19,091 bases of DNA, taken from positions 1 through 19,091 of the forward strand of contig CAYRBD010000062.1 of the NCBI GenBank assembly GCA_964422465.1. The letters are read 5' to 3'. Of the stretch, positions 1-7,997 are shown piece by piece. A program made the position numbers and the translations under genes. Each line of letters starts with the position of its first letter. Positions within the stretch are counted from its first letter, which is position 1. This stretch comes from FW021-bin31 sp964422465. GTDB lineage: Bacteria; Bacteroidota; Bacteroidia; Chitinophagales; Chitinophagaceae. The notes below the pieces were generated by a model, which made no database searches, was not told where the DNA came from, and worked only from the letters and a program-made list of their open reading frames with translations.

Positions 1-2690
1 TCCACAACCTCCGTACCGAGTACCTTCACAATCCCCTTGGCATTGATATCACTCCCCCTCGCCTGAGTTGGGTAATTGCTTCCAATGACCGGGACGTAAT
101 GCAAACGGCCTATCAGATTTTAGTAGCTTCCTCACCGGGATTACTCGAAAAAGACAGCGCAGACCTTTGGAATTCTGGAAAAATAGCTTCCGATTCTACT
201 GTAGGGATAAAATATGCAGGCAAACCACTGAAAAGTCGTGAAGATTGTTACTGGAAAGTAAAAATATGGACTAACGGAGGAAAAGAAACCGAGTCTAAAA
301 TAGCCCATTGGGGCATAGGGCTCTTAAATCCAACAGACTGGAACGCCCATTGGACGGGATTGGACAGTCCTTTTTCTTGGGAGGCGCCGGATTCCCCCCA
401 TACACGTTTATCTGCCCGTTATTTCAGAAAAGCGTTTAAAACTAATAAAGAAATAAAAAGAGCGGTCGTTTATATTTCAGGATTAGGTATTTACCAATTC
501 TATTTGAACGGGGAAAAAATAGGCAATGCCGAATTATCTCCGGATCCGACACAGTATGATAAGCGGGTATTTTATAATACGTATGACGTTACCAAGGGTA
601 TTAAGAAAGGGGAGAATGTGATAGGGACCATACTTGGAAATGGACGATTTTTCTCAATGCGCTATGGGCAAGTGGATCAAATACCCCCAATCATGAATTT
701 CGGTTTCCCCAAAATGCTGTTGCAATTGGAAATTACTTATGAAGATGGTTCCGTTCAAAAAATAATAAGTGATTCTACATGGAAAGTAACCGCTCATGGC
801 CCGGTGGTGGCCAATAATGAATTTGACGGAGAAGACTATAATGCCTTGCTGGAGATGCCAGGTTGGTCTACACCGGGATTTGACGATAGCAAATGGCTGT
901 CAGCACAACAGGTTTCAGCGCCTTGTGCCACGGTGGAAGCACAGATGGACCCTTTGATTACCGTGATGGATTCGCTTTCTCCGGAATCAGTTACTCCGAT
1001 GGGAAATGGAAAATATCTGGTGGACATGGGTCAAAACATGGTCGGATGGGCCAGGATTTCCATCCCGGACGGTCAAAAAGGAGATACCGTAACCCTGCAA
1101 TTTGCCGAAAGGATAAACCCGGATAGCAGCCTTTATACTGCCAACTTGAGAAGTGCGGAACAAACGGATCATTACATCATGAAAAATGGAAAGCAGGTAT
1201 GGGAACCACATTTTACCTATCATGGCTTCCGCTATGTGATGGTGAAAGGTTATCCGGGGAAACTAAAATCCTCAGATATTCAGGGAAGAGTGGTCTATGA
1301 TGATTTACCTACTACGGGACACTTTGAAACCTCTAATAAAACTATTAATCAGGTTTATCACAATGCCTTTTGGGGAATACGTGGCAATTACCGTGGAATG
1401 CCAACAGATTGTCCACAGCGCGATGAACGCATGGGCTGGCTGGGAGATCGTGCTGTTGGCTCTTATGGTGAAAGTTTTATTTTTGATAACAATACCCTAT
1501 ATGCCAAATGGCTCCAAGATATAGCAGATGCACAAAAAACGGATGGCAGTATTCCCGATGTAGCGCCTACCTATTGGAAAATATACAGCGATAATATGAC
1601 CTGGCCGGGGACTTATCTTACGGTAGCCAACATGTTGTATCATCAGTTTGGAAATCTAAAACCCATTAAGCAGCATTATGCCTCTATGAAAAAATGGTTG
1701 TCTTATATGAAGGATAAATATATGAAAGATTACATCCTTTATAAAGATACGTATGGCGACTGGTGTATGCCGCCTAAGGACCCGAACGTGATACATTCCA
1801 ATTTACCCGAACGTCTTACAGCCGGAGCTTTACTCGGAACAGCAACTTATTGCCGGATGTTACAATTGATGGCACATTTTGCCACGCTCTTGCATAAACC
1901 AAAAGACAAGGAAGCCTTTGAAGATTTGGAGGTCAAAATGAAATCAGCCTATAATCAAAAATACCTGAATGATACAACTGGTGCTTATTCCAATAATACG
2001 GCAACGGCGGATGTGCTTTCTCTTGCTTACGGCCTTGTCCCGGACAGTCTGCATAAGAAGACTTTTCAGCAGGTGGTAAATACAACTATGAATGAATTTC
2101 AAGGACACATCAGTACCGGACTGGTAGGCGCTCAACAATTGATGCGAACCTTAACCCGAAATAATCGTGCGGATATAGCTTATAAATTAGCTTCTAATAC
2201 GACTTATCCCAGTTGGGGGTACATGGCTAAAGAAGGAGCTACTACCATTTGGGAGCTCTGGAACGGGAATACCGCAAACCCTGCGATGAATTCAGGGAAC
2301 CATGTGATGTTATTAGGAGATTTAATTGTTTGGTTTTATGAAGACCTGGCAGGTATAAAAAGTGATCCAAATGAAGTTGGATTTAAAAAGATAATAATGA
2401 AACCTTATCCGGTAAAAGGATTGAACCATGTAGAGGCATCTTATCATTCGGTGCATGGAATGATTAAAAGTGAATGGCAAACAAATAATGGCACATTTGA
2501 TTGGAAAATTTCGGTTCCGGCTAATACGACTGCTACAATATATATTCCTGCTAAAAGTATGGAGAATATTACCGAAGGAGGCAAAAAAATCAATAAAATA
2601 AATGGAATAAGCTACATTTCCTCAGGAAATGGGAGGGCTATCTTTGAAATAGGTTCGGGGAAGTATCATTTTGTATCTTCGTCATTGTGA
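1..2690 (+). CDS. alpha-L-rhamnosidase, glycoside hydrolase family 78 (5' end outside window)
   Basis: This enzyme hydrolyses terminal alpha-L-rhamnose from glycosides and supplies the sugar used by the downstream genes; GH78 enzymes invert configuration. The reading frame is open from base 3, and the codons before the first in-window ATG (base 99) read HNLRTEYLHNPLGIDITPPR, the usual N-terminal GH78 sandwich-domain sequence. Met at base 99 is therefore internal and the true start and any signal peptide lie upstream. Numbering from that Met, a Bac_rhamnosid_N-like region (about 100-270) and a concanavalin-like domain (about 280-400) precede the (alpha/alpha)6 barrel. The barrel motif DCPQRDERMGWLGD (437-450) holds the likely general acid E443 with D437 and D450, and WELWNG places the likely general base at E719. 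A C-terminal beta-sandwich ends the protein. All expected catalytic acids are present. It lies 65 bases before rhaEW on the same strand, so co-transcription is plausible. Localisation cannot be judged without the N-terminus. Confidence 0.95.
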   Translation, partial: HNLRTEYLHNPLGIDITPPRLSWVIASNDRDVMQTAYQILVASSPGLLEKDSADLWNSGKIASDSTVGIKYAGKPLKSREDCYWKVKIWTNGGKETESKIAHWGIGLLNPTDWNAHWTGLDSPFSWEAPDSPHTRLSARYFRKAFKTNKEIKRAVVYISGLGIYQFYLNGEKIGNAELSPDPTQYDKRVFYNTYDVTKGIKKGENVIGTILGNGRFFSMRYGQVDQIPPIMNFGFPKMLLQLEITYEDGSVQKIISDSTWKVTAHGPVVANNEFDGEDYNALLEMPGWSTPGFDDSKWLSAQQVSAPCATVEAQMDPLITVMDSLSPESVTPMGNGKYLVDMGQNMVGWARISIPDGQKGDTVTLQFAERINPDSSLYTANLRSAEQTDHYIMKNGKQVWEPHFTYHGFRYVMVKGYPGKLKSSDIQGRVVYDDLPTTGHFETSNKTINQVYHNAFWGIRGNYRGMPTDCPQRDERMGWLGDRAVGSYGESFIFDNNTLYAKWLQDIADAQKTDGSIPDVAPTYWKIYSDNMTWPGTYLTVANMLYHQFGNLKPIKQHYASMKKWLSYMKDKYMKDYILYKDTYGDWCMPPKDPNVIHSNLPERLTAGALLGTATYCRMLQLMAHFATLLHKPKDKEAFEDLEVKMKSAYNQKYLNDTTGAYSNNTATADVLSLAYGLVPDSLHKKTFQQVVNTTMNEFQGHISTGLVGAQQLMRTLTRNNRADIAYKLASNTTYPSWGYMAKEGATTIWELWNGNTANPAMNSGNHVMLLGDLIVWFYEDLAGIKSDPNEVGFKKIIMKPYPVKGLNHVEASYHSVHGMIKSEWQTNNGTFDWKISVPANTTATIYIPAKSMENITEGGKKINKINGISYISSGNGRAIFEIGSGKYHFVSSSL

Positions 2691-2755
2691 ACGAATCTAC
2701 CTCAGGTGGAGAAGTGAAACAATTTCGTTAAGTTAAATAGAATAAAACAGAAATA

Positions 2756-4921
2756 ATGACAGCAACAACAAAGCAATTTAAACACGTAAGCTACCTTTGG
2801 GATGAAAAAGAGGTTGCAAAACTGGAAGGAGATTCTGCAGCTGCTAAGACTCCGGCAGAAAAGGAAATAGGATTATTATTATACCGTTCTAATTTACTAG
2901 GTGCAGATTTGCGTCTTACGAACTACGGTGGTGGAAATACCAGTTGCAAAGTAACTGAAAAAGACCCTTTAACCGGACAAGATACCGAAGTAATGTATGT
3001 GAAAGGATCGGGAGGAGATATCGGTACCTTAACAAGGAGCGGGTTAGCCGGCCTGTACCTGAATAAATTACACAACCTGAAGAAGGTATATCGCGGATTG
3101 GAATATGAAGATGAAATGGTAGGGCTATTTAATCATTGTATCTTTGACTTGAATTCCAAAGCGCCTTCTATCGATACGCCTTTACATGCCTTTTTACCTT
3201 TTAAACATATAGATCATTTACATCCCGATGCGGCGATTGCTATTGCCGCTTGTAAAGACGGAAAAAGGATTAATGAAGAATTATTTGAAGGGAAAATGGG
3301 CTGGGTGGACTGGCAGCGGCCGGGGTTTGATCTGGCGTTGCAACTGGAAGCCTGTTATAATGAAAATCCTGATATTCGGGGAATTATGTTAGGAGGTCAT
3401 GGTCTTTTTACCTGGGGAAATACGGCTTATGAAAGCTATCTCAATACTTTGGAGGTTATTGAAAAATATTCAGAATATCTGGACAATGCCTTCACTAAAG
3501 CTTCGTCAGGTGAAAGAAAAGTTGTTTTTGGTGGAGTGAAAACAACTGCTTTAGATAAAGAACACCGGGAAGAACAAGCTGCAAAACTGGCTCCGGTATT
3601 ACGTGGTTTCTGTTCTTCAGAACAGCAAATGATAGGCCATTTTACTGATGATGACCGGGTTTTGGAATTTATCAACAGCAAAGACGTGGAGCGTTTGGCC
3701 AAAATGGGAACGAGTTGTCCCGATCACTTTCTGAGGACCAAAATCTGCCCACTCGTTTTACAATTATCTCCGAAAGAGAATCTGGATGATGTTCAAAAAT
3801 TAAAAGAGAAATTGGCTCCGGCTTTTGAGGATTATCGCGATTATTATAAAAAATATTATGAAGATCACAAGCATCCAAACAGCCCGGCCATGCGTGATCC
3901 CAACCCTGTAGTCATTTTATATCCCGGGGTAGGGATGTTTACTTTTGCTAAAAACAAGCAAACGGCTCGCGTAGCTTCCGAGTTTTATATAAATGCCATA
4001 AATGTGATGAAAGGAGCGGAAGCCGTTTCCGAATACGTATCTTTACCCCTGCAGGAAGCTTTTGATATTGAATACTGGTTGTTGGAGGAAGCCAAGCTTC
4101 AGCGGATGCCAAAACCCAAACCGTTATCGGGTAAGATTGCATTGATTACCGGAAGTGGGGGCGGAATTGGGAAATCAGTAGCTCAGAAGCTGGCTGCCGA
4201 AGGTGCATGCGTGGTACTCTCCGATATACAGGAGGAGCGGCTACAGGATACCGCAAAGGAATTTGAAACGCTGTTTACTAAAGATGCTTTCGTTACAGTG
4301 GAAATGGATGTAACCAACAAAGAGGAAATTGAAACAGCGATGGTTCGGTCCTGCCTGGCTTTTGGGGGAATAGACATCGTAGTTAACAATGCCGGATTGT
4401 CTATTTCAAAATCTTTAGCCGAGACTACTCTGAAGGAGTGGGATTTGTTGCAGAATGTTTTAGTAAAAGGACAATTCTTAACTTCTCAGGCGGGGGCGGC
4501 AGTGATGCAAAAGCAGGAACTTGGAGGAGATGTAATCAACATTGTTAGCAAAAATGCCTTAGTGAGCGGTCCGAATAACGTAGGATATGGTACGGCAAAA
4601 GCTGCGCAATTGCACATGAGTAGGTTGCTTGCAGCCGAGCTTGGAAAAGATCACATACGCGTAAACGTTGTTAATCCCGATGCCGTTATCCAGGGAAGCA
4701 ATATCTGGGCCAATGGATGGGCAAAGGGCAGAGCAGAGGCTTATGGAATTTCTGTAGAAGAATTACCGGCATTTTATGCGAAGCGTACGCTGTTAAATGA
4801 AGCAATATTGCCGGAAGATATTGCCAGTGCAGTATTTGCTTTTGTTGGAGGGTTGTTAAATAAGAGTACGGGAAATGTGCTGAATGTTGATGGGGGAGTG
4901 GCTGCGGCCTTTGTGCGATAG
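2756..4921 (+). CDS. rhaEW: bifunctional rhamnulose-1-phosphate aldolase / L-lactaldehyde dehydrogenase
   Basis: A cytoplasmic fusion enzyme that cleaves L-rhamnulose 1-phosphate to DHAP and L-lactaldehyde and then oxidises the aldehyde to L-lactate, as known for the RhaEW family. The N-terminal part (about 30-430) is a class II aldolase/adducin-type domain; candidate metal ligands are H154 and H156 in HLHPDA and H215 in GGHGLF. The C-terminal part (about 455-721) is a short-chain dehydrogenase with the nucleotide-binding motif TGSGGGIG (465-472), NNAG, S598 and the catalytic pair Y611/K615 (YGTAK). The 721-residue length suits an intact two-domain fusion. The ATG at 2756 is preceded by an A-rich leader without a Shine-Dalgarno site. 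It lies between the rhamnosidase and rhaI; the 125-base gap after it holds a palindromic repeat. The gene is sometimes called rhaD, but it is not related to the single-domain enterobacterial gene arrangement. Confidence 0.95.
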   Translation: MTATTKQFKHVSYLWDEKEVAKLEGDSAAAKTPAEKEIGLLLYRSNLLGADLRLTNYGGGNTSCKVTEKDPLTGQDTEVMYVKGSGGDIGTLTRSGLAGLYLNKLHNLKKVYRGLEYEDEMVGLFNHCIFDLNSKAPSIDTPLHAFLPFKHIDHLHPDAAIAIAACKDGKRINEELFEGKMGWVDWQRPGFDLALQLEACYNENPDIRGIMLGGHGLFTWGNTAYESYLNTLEVIEKYSEYLDNAFTKASSGERKVVFGGVKTTALDKEHREEQAAKLAPVLRGFCSSEQQMIGHFTDDDRVLEFINSKDVERLAKMGTSCPDHFLRTKICPLVLQLSPKENLDDVQKLKEKLAPAFEDYRDYYKKYYEDHKHPNSPAMRDPNPVVILYPGVGMFTFAKNKQTARVASEFYINAINVMKGAEAVSEYVSLPLQEAFDIEYWLLEEAKLQRMPKPKPLSGKIALITGSGGGIGKSVAQKLAAEGACVVLSDIQEERLQDTAKEFETLFTKDAFVTVEMDVTNKEEIETAMVRSCLAFGGIDIVVNNAGLSISKSLAETTLKEWDLLQNVLVKGQFLTSQAGAAVMQKQELGGDVINIVSKNALVSGPNNVGYGTAKAAQLHMSRLLAAELGKDHIRVNVVNPDAVIQGSNIWANGWAKGRAEAYGISVEELPAFYAKRTLLNEAILPEDIASAVFAFVGGLLNKSTGNVLNVDGGVAAAFVR

Positions 4922-4930
4922 TGAAATAGG

Positions 4931-5018
4931 TATAGAACGCAGATTATTTAGATCATTATGATCCGTTAGGATTATGATCTGCTTTTATCTTAATCATCAT
5001 AATGATCTGTGTTCTATA
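4931..5018. repeat. Intergenic inverted-repeat element, copy A
   Basis: The 88-base element begins TATAGAACGCAGAT and ends ATCTGTGTTCTATA. These 14-base arms are complementary except for one position that would be a G-U pair in RNA. A second, overlapping pairing is possible inside: AGATCATTATGAT near 4950 matches ATCATAATGATCT near 4996-5008 perfectly. It fills most of the rhaEW-rhaI gap. A related element with the same ends lies at 18963-19082, so this is probably a dispersed repeat rather than a gene-specific site. No T-run follows on the plus strand, which argues against a classical intrinsic terminator. An RNA hairpin that stabilises or partly terminates the operon transcript remains possible. 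Confidence 0.75.
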
Positions 5019-5046
5019 AAATTAAAATAAATAAAAGCTATAGAAT

Positions 5047-6330
5047 ATGAAAATATCCAAAGAACAAATTGCTTCTTCCAACGACAAACAATTAAAACAA
5101 CACCAATCGCGTTGGAACATTTTAAAAGGGCAATTAGAGGAAAAAGGTATTGATACTGAAAAGGTACTAAAAGAAATACGGGCTTTTCAAATAGCTATTC
5201 CCAGTTGGGCGTTGGGGACAGGCGGCACACGCTTTGGACGTTTCCCTATTGGAGGGGCGCCTCTGAATTTGGAAGAAAAGATGTATGATATCGGGTTACT
5301 TCACGCCCTTAACCGATCCAGCGGCGCGATTTCTTTACACATTCCCTGGGATATTCCGGAGAATGCCACCAGAATACGGGAGCTGGCAAAAGAATTGGAT
5401 CTTCGGTTTGATGCTGTAAATTCCAACACCTTTCAAGACCAGGAAAATCAGCAGCATTCCTATCGTTATGGCTCACTTTGTCATACGGAGAAGGTGGTAC
5501 GTGAACAGGCTATAGCACACAATCTGGATGTGGTAAAGTATGGTGAAGAATTAGGAACTAATGTGCTTTCAATATGGTTGTCCGATGGTGCTATTTTCCC
5601 GGGACAAAACAATATTCGTGAGGCTTTACAACGCACTTTAGATTCATTAAAACATATCTATGACGGAATGCCGAATGACTTTGAAATGCTTGTAGAATAT
5701 AAACCATTTGAGCCTAATTTTTATGCTACTGTCATCCCGGATTGGGGAACCTCTTTCCTTCTGGTAAATAAATTGGGAGAACGAGCCAAAACCCTGGTGG
5801 ATCTGGGGCATCATTTACCCAATACCAACATAGAACAAATTGTTTCCACCCTACTGGCCGAAGGTAAATTGGGCGGTTTCCACTTCAACGATTCTAAATA
5901 TGCTGATGACGACCTGACCACCGGCAGCATCAAACCTTATCAGTTATATTTGATTTTTTACGAATTGGTAGAAGGTATGCGGAACAAGAACAGGCCCATG
6001 AATGAATTAAGCTGGATGATTGACGCCAGTCACAATATTAAAGACCCGCTGGAAGATCTTTTACAATCTGTGGAAGCCATTAAGCTGGCTTATGCCCAGG
6101 CCCTGATTGTGGATGATGAGAGATTAAAAGAAGCGCAACAAGAGAATGACCCGGTAATAGCTCAGGAGACCTTACAGGATGCTTTCAGAACGGATTTACG
6201 TCCGTTGATTGCCGAAGCACGTCTGCAGGAAGAGGCTGCTCTGGATCCGGTTAATACCTATCGGGAACTGAAAGTGCGTAAGGAATTAATTAAACAAAGA
6301 GGGGAGAAGACGGTAGCGACAGGATTGTAA
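5047..6330 (+). CDS. rhaI: L-rhamnose isomerase, RhaI (Pseudomonas stutzeri-like) type
   Basis: Interconverts L-rhamnose and L-rhamnulose in the cytoplasm, the first intracellular step of the pathway. It is a xylose isomerase-like TIM-barrel protein of 427 residues, unrelated in close sequence to enterobacterial RhaA and similar in layout to the Pseudomonas stutzeri enzyme. The metal-binding residues of that enzyme (Glu219, Asp254, His281, Asp327) have plausible counterparts here: E217 in VEYKPFEP, D252 with H255 in DLGHH, H279 in GGFHFNDSKYADDD and D326 in WMIDASHN. D287 and D289 match the second metal site. The near-constant two-residue offset supports an intact active site. The ATG at 5047 follows a very A/T-rich leader. 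It is flanked by palindromic elements on both sides, at 4931-5018 and 6337-6387. Confidence 0.95.
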   Translation: MKISKEQIASSNDKQLKQHQSRWNILKGQLEEKGIDTEKVLKEIRAFQIAIPSWALGTGGTRFGRFPIGGAPLNLEEKMYDIGLLHALNRSSGAISLHIPWDIPENATRIRELAKELDLRFDAVNSNTFQDQENQQHSYRYGSLCHTEKVVREQAIAHNLDVVKYGEELGTNVLSIWLSDGAIFPGQNNIREALQRTLDSLKHIYDGMPNDFEMLVEYKPFEPNFYATVIPDWGTSFLLVNKLGERAKTLVDLGHHLPNTNIEQIVSTLLAEGKLGGFHFNDSKYADDDLTTGSIKPYQLYLIFYELVEGMRNKNRPMNELSWMIDASHNIKDPLEDLLQSVEAIKLAYAQALIVDDERLKEAQQENDPVIAQETLQDAFRTDLRPLIAEARLQEEAALDPVNTYRELKVRKELIKQRGEKTVATGL

Positions 6331-6336
6331 ACGTTA

Positions 6337-6387
6337 TTGTAGGGCTATAGGGGGCAAGGCATGCCTTGCCCCCTATAGCCCCTACAA
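6337..6387. repeat. Long GC-rich palindrome between rhaI and rhaB
   Basis: A nearly perfect inverted repeat, centred on GCATGC at 6359-6364, with arms of 25 bases (6337-6361) and 26 bases (6362-6387). The only defect is one extra C in the right arm. It is rich in G/C runs in otherwise A/T-rich surroundings. As RNA it would form a very stable hairpin. The plus strand continues with CAAAATAACTATAAC rather than a T-run, so it is a poor intrinsic terminator in the operon direction. It could reduce expression of rhaB and rhaT, protect upstream mRNA ends, or be a mobile palindromic repeat; the composition contrast favours an inserted repeat. Confidence 0.8.
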
Positions 6388-6440
6388 AATAACTATAACC
6401 AATCATAACAGTACAAACAACCATAACAATACCGACACCA

Positions 6441-7859
6441 ATGCATCCCGTTATCGCCATTTTCGACCTCGGACGTACTCATAAAAAATTCTTCCTTTTT
6501 GACCCGCAATATAAGGTCGTAAAGGAAGTAACTACTACTATACCGGATATAAAGGATGAAGATGGAGATAACTGTGAGGATCTGGCTGCAATTTCACAAT
6601 GGATGAAAAATCAGCTTCACGATACTTTGGCAGATCAGAATTTGAACCTCAAAGCGATTAACTTTTCTGCCCATGGAGCTTCCCTTGTGCATATTGATAA
6701 TAAAGGAAAACCTGTAACGCCTTTATATGATTATTTAAAGCCCCTGGATAGCTCCTTTCTAAACCGCTTTTACAATATTTTCGGAGGGAAATCTCAATTC
6801 TCAATTACCACCGGTTCGCCTGTATTAAATATGCTAAACAGTGGCATACAGTTATTTTGGCTTAAGGAAAAAAAGCCTGATTTATTTAAGGCTGTTCAAT
6901 CAAGTTTACATTTACCCCAGTACGGGAATTTTCTTTTCTCAGGAAAAAAACATGCTGATCTCACCAGCATCGGCTGTCATACCGGGTTATGGGATTTCAA
7001 TACGAAGGAATACCATCATTGGGTTAAAGACAAAGGACTGGCTTACCTGCTTCCGAATGCAGAATCTGCAAATACGGTAGATCGAATTGATCTTTCAGGC
7101 AAAGAGGTAGCCATCGGAATTGGCATTCACGACAGTTCTGCTGCTTTATTACCCTTTGTAAAAACTACTCAGAAATCTTTCGTCTTGCTCTCTACCGGCA
7201 CCTGGAATATTACATTAAATCCTTTTTTTAAAGGGATATTAAGTGAGGAAAAATACTTCCAGGACTGCTTGTATTATCTGCTTGATAAGGATCGGAAGAT
7301 TGCAGCATCCAGACTCTTTTTAGGAAATGAGTTGGATGAGCAGGCAAAGAAATTAGAGTCTTATTTTAACAAACGAAAAGGATATTATCAGGATATTCGG
7401 ATTGAAAAAGGCCTTTTTGAAGAGGCTATAATAAATTCATCGGAGAATACCGCTTTTTATCCTCAGACAATGAAAGGAACCGGTCCCTTTCCTGATCTCA
7501 ACGCTCCTCAAACTGATTTTTCGAAATTTGATTCTTTTGAAGCAGCTTATTACAAGATGATGCTTGACCTTACCTACCTTCAAAAGTTAAGTATTGAACT
7601 CGTTTGTGGTGATACAAAGAGACTGTACCTGAGCGGTGGTTTTTTGAAGAATGAGGTTTTTAAAGAATTTTTACAGGCTTTCCTTCCGGATTGGCAGTTG
7701 TTTATTGCTGAAAACAAAAGAGCCTCTCCCTTGGGAGCAGCAGTAGCCATTCATGAGGCCTGGCAGAAAGAACCTTTATCCGAATCGATAAGCCCGATTA
7801 TTCCTTTTGTAAAACAATTTGATTTGGACTTGAGCAGATACATTCCGCCAGACTTTTAA
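6441..7859 (+). CDS. rhaB: L-rhamnulokinase, FGGY family carbohydrate kinase
   Basis: Phosphorylates L-rhamnulose to L-rhamnulose 1-phosphate with ATP, making the substrate of RhaEW. The 472-residue length is normal for FGGY kinases. The N-terminal phosphate-binding motif reads FDLGRTHKKFFLFD (about 8-21). The likely catalytic base is D231 in GIGIHDSSAALLPF, followed by the STGTWN loop; the C-terminal actin-fold motif is LYLSGGFLKNEVF, and ASPLGAAVAI lies near the end. The specific assignment to rhamnulose rests on these family features plus position between rhaI and rhaT. The ATG at 6441 lies 53 bases beyond the GC-rich palindrome, and no Shine-Dalgarno site is visible. Among FGGY members, a fuculokinase or xylulokinase role is less likely given the surrounding rhamnose genes. 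Confidence 0.93.
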   Translation: MHPVIAIFDLGRTHKKFFLFDPQYKVVKEVTTTIPDIKDEDGDNCEDLAAISQWMKNQLHDTLADQNLNLKAINFSAHGASLVHIDNKGKPVTPLYDYLKPLDSSFLNRFYNIFGGKSQFSITTGSPVLNMLNSGIQLFWLKEKKPDLFKAVQSSLHLPQYGNFLFSGKKHADLTSIGCHTGLWDFNTKEYHHWVKDKGLAYLLPNAESANTVDRIDLSGKEVAIGIGIHDSSAALLPFVKTTQKSFVLLSTGTWNITLNPFFKGILSEEKYFQDCLYYLLDKDRKIAASRLFLGNELDEQAKKLESYFNKRKGYYQDIRIEKGLFEEAIINSSENTAFYPQTMKGTGPFPDLNAPQTDFSKFDSFEAAYYKMMLDLTYLQKLSIELVCGDTKRLYLSGGFLKNEVFKEFLQAFLPDWQLFIAENKRASPLGAAVAIHEAWQKEPLSESISPIIPFVKQFDLDLSRYIPPDF

Positions 7860-7911
7860 TATTATAAATGATCAAGAGAAATAATAAATAAAACCATTTA
7901 AAAATATAACC

Positions 7912-7958
7912 ATTAAGAATTAAGGGTCATTAAGAGGGAAATCTTAACTATTCTTAAT
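7912..7958. repeat. A/T-rich inverted repeat between rhaB and rhaT
   Basis: ATTAAGAATTAAG (7912-7924) is mirrored by CTTAACTATTCTTAAT (7943-7958), giving a 13-base-pair interrupted stem with a small asymmetric bulge. A further ATCAAG at about 7870 and CTTGAT at 7961-7966 could pair outside it. It occupies the 138-base gap before rhaT. There is no clear T-run, so a terminator is not established; an mRNA-stability hairpin or a degenerate repeat is as likely. Confidence 0.45.
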
Positions 7959-7997
7959 ACCTTGATAGTCCAAAAAATATAAAATTATTCAACCACC

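Noticed and set aside
2674..2681. TATCTTCG as a promoter for rhaEW
   Set aside because: It lies within the rhamnosidase coding end, has one mismatch to TAnnTTTG and no TTTG at the right distance upstream.
99..2690. Rhamnosidase starting at ATG 99
   Set aside because: Conserved GH78 sequence continues upstream in frame to the window edge, so this Met is internal.
2690..2729. AACGAA/TTCGTT stem around CTACCTCAGGTGGAG between the rhamnosidase and rhaEW, as terminator or operator
   Set aside because: Six-base stem with a long loop, no T-run and no second copy in the window; too weak to claim.
7958..7965. TACCTTGA as promoter for rhaT
   Set aside because: Imperfect match overlapping the inverted repeat, without a -33 element.
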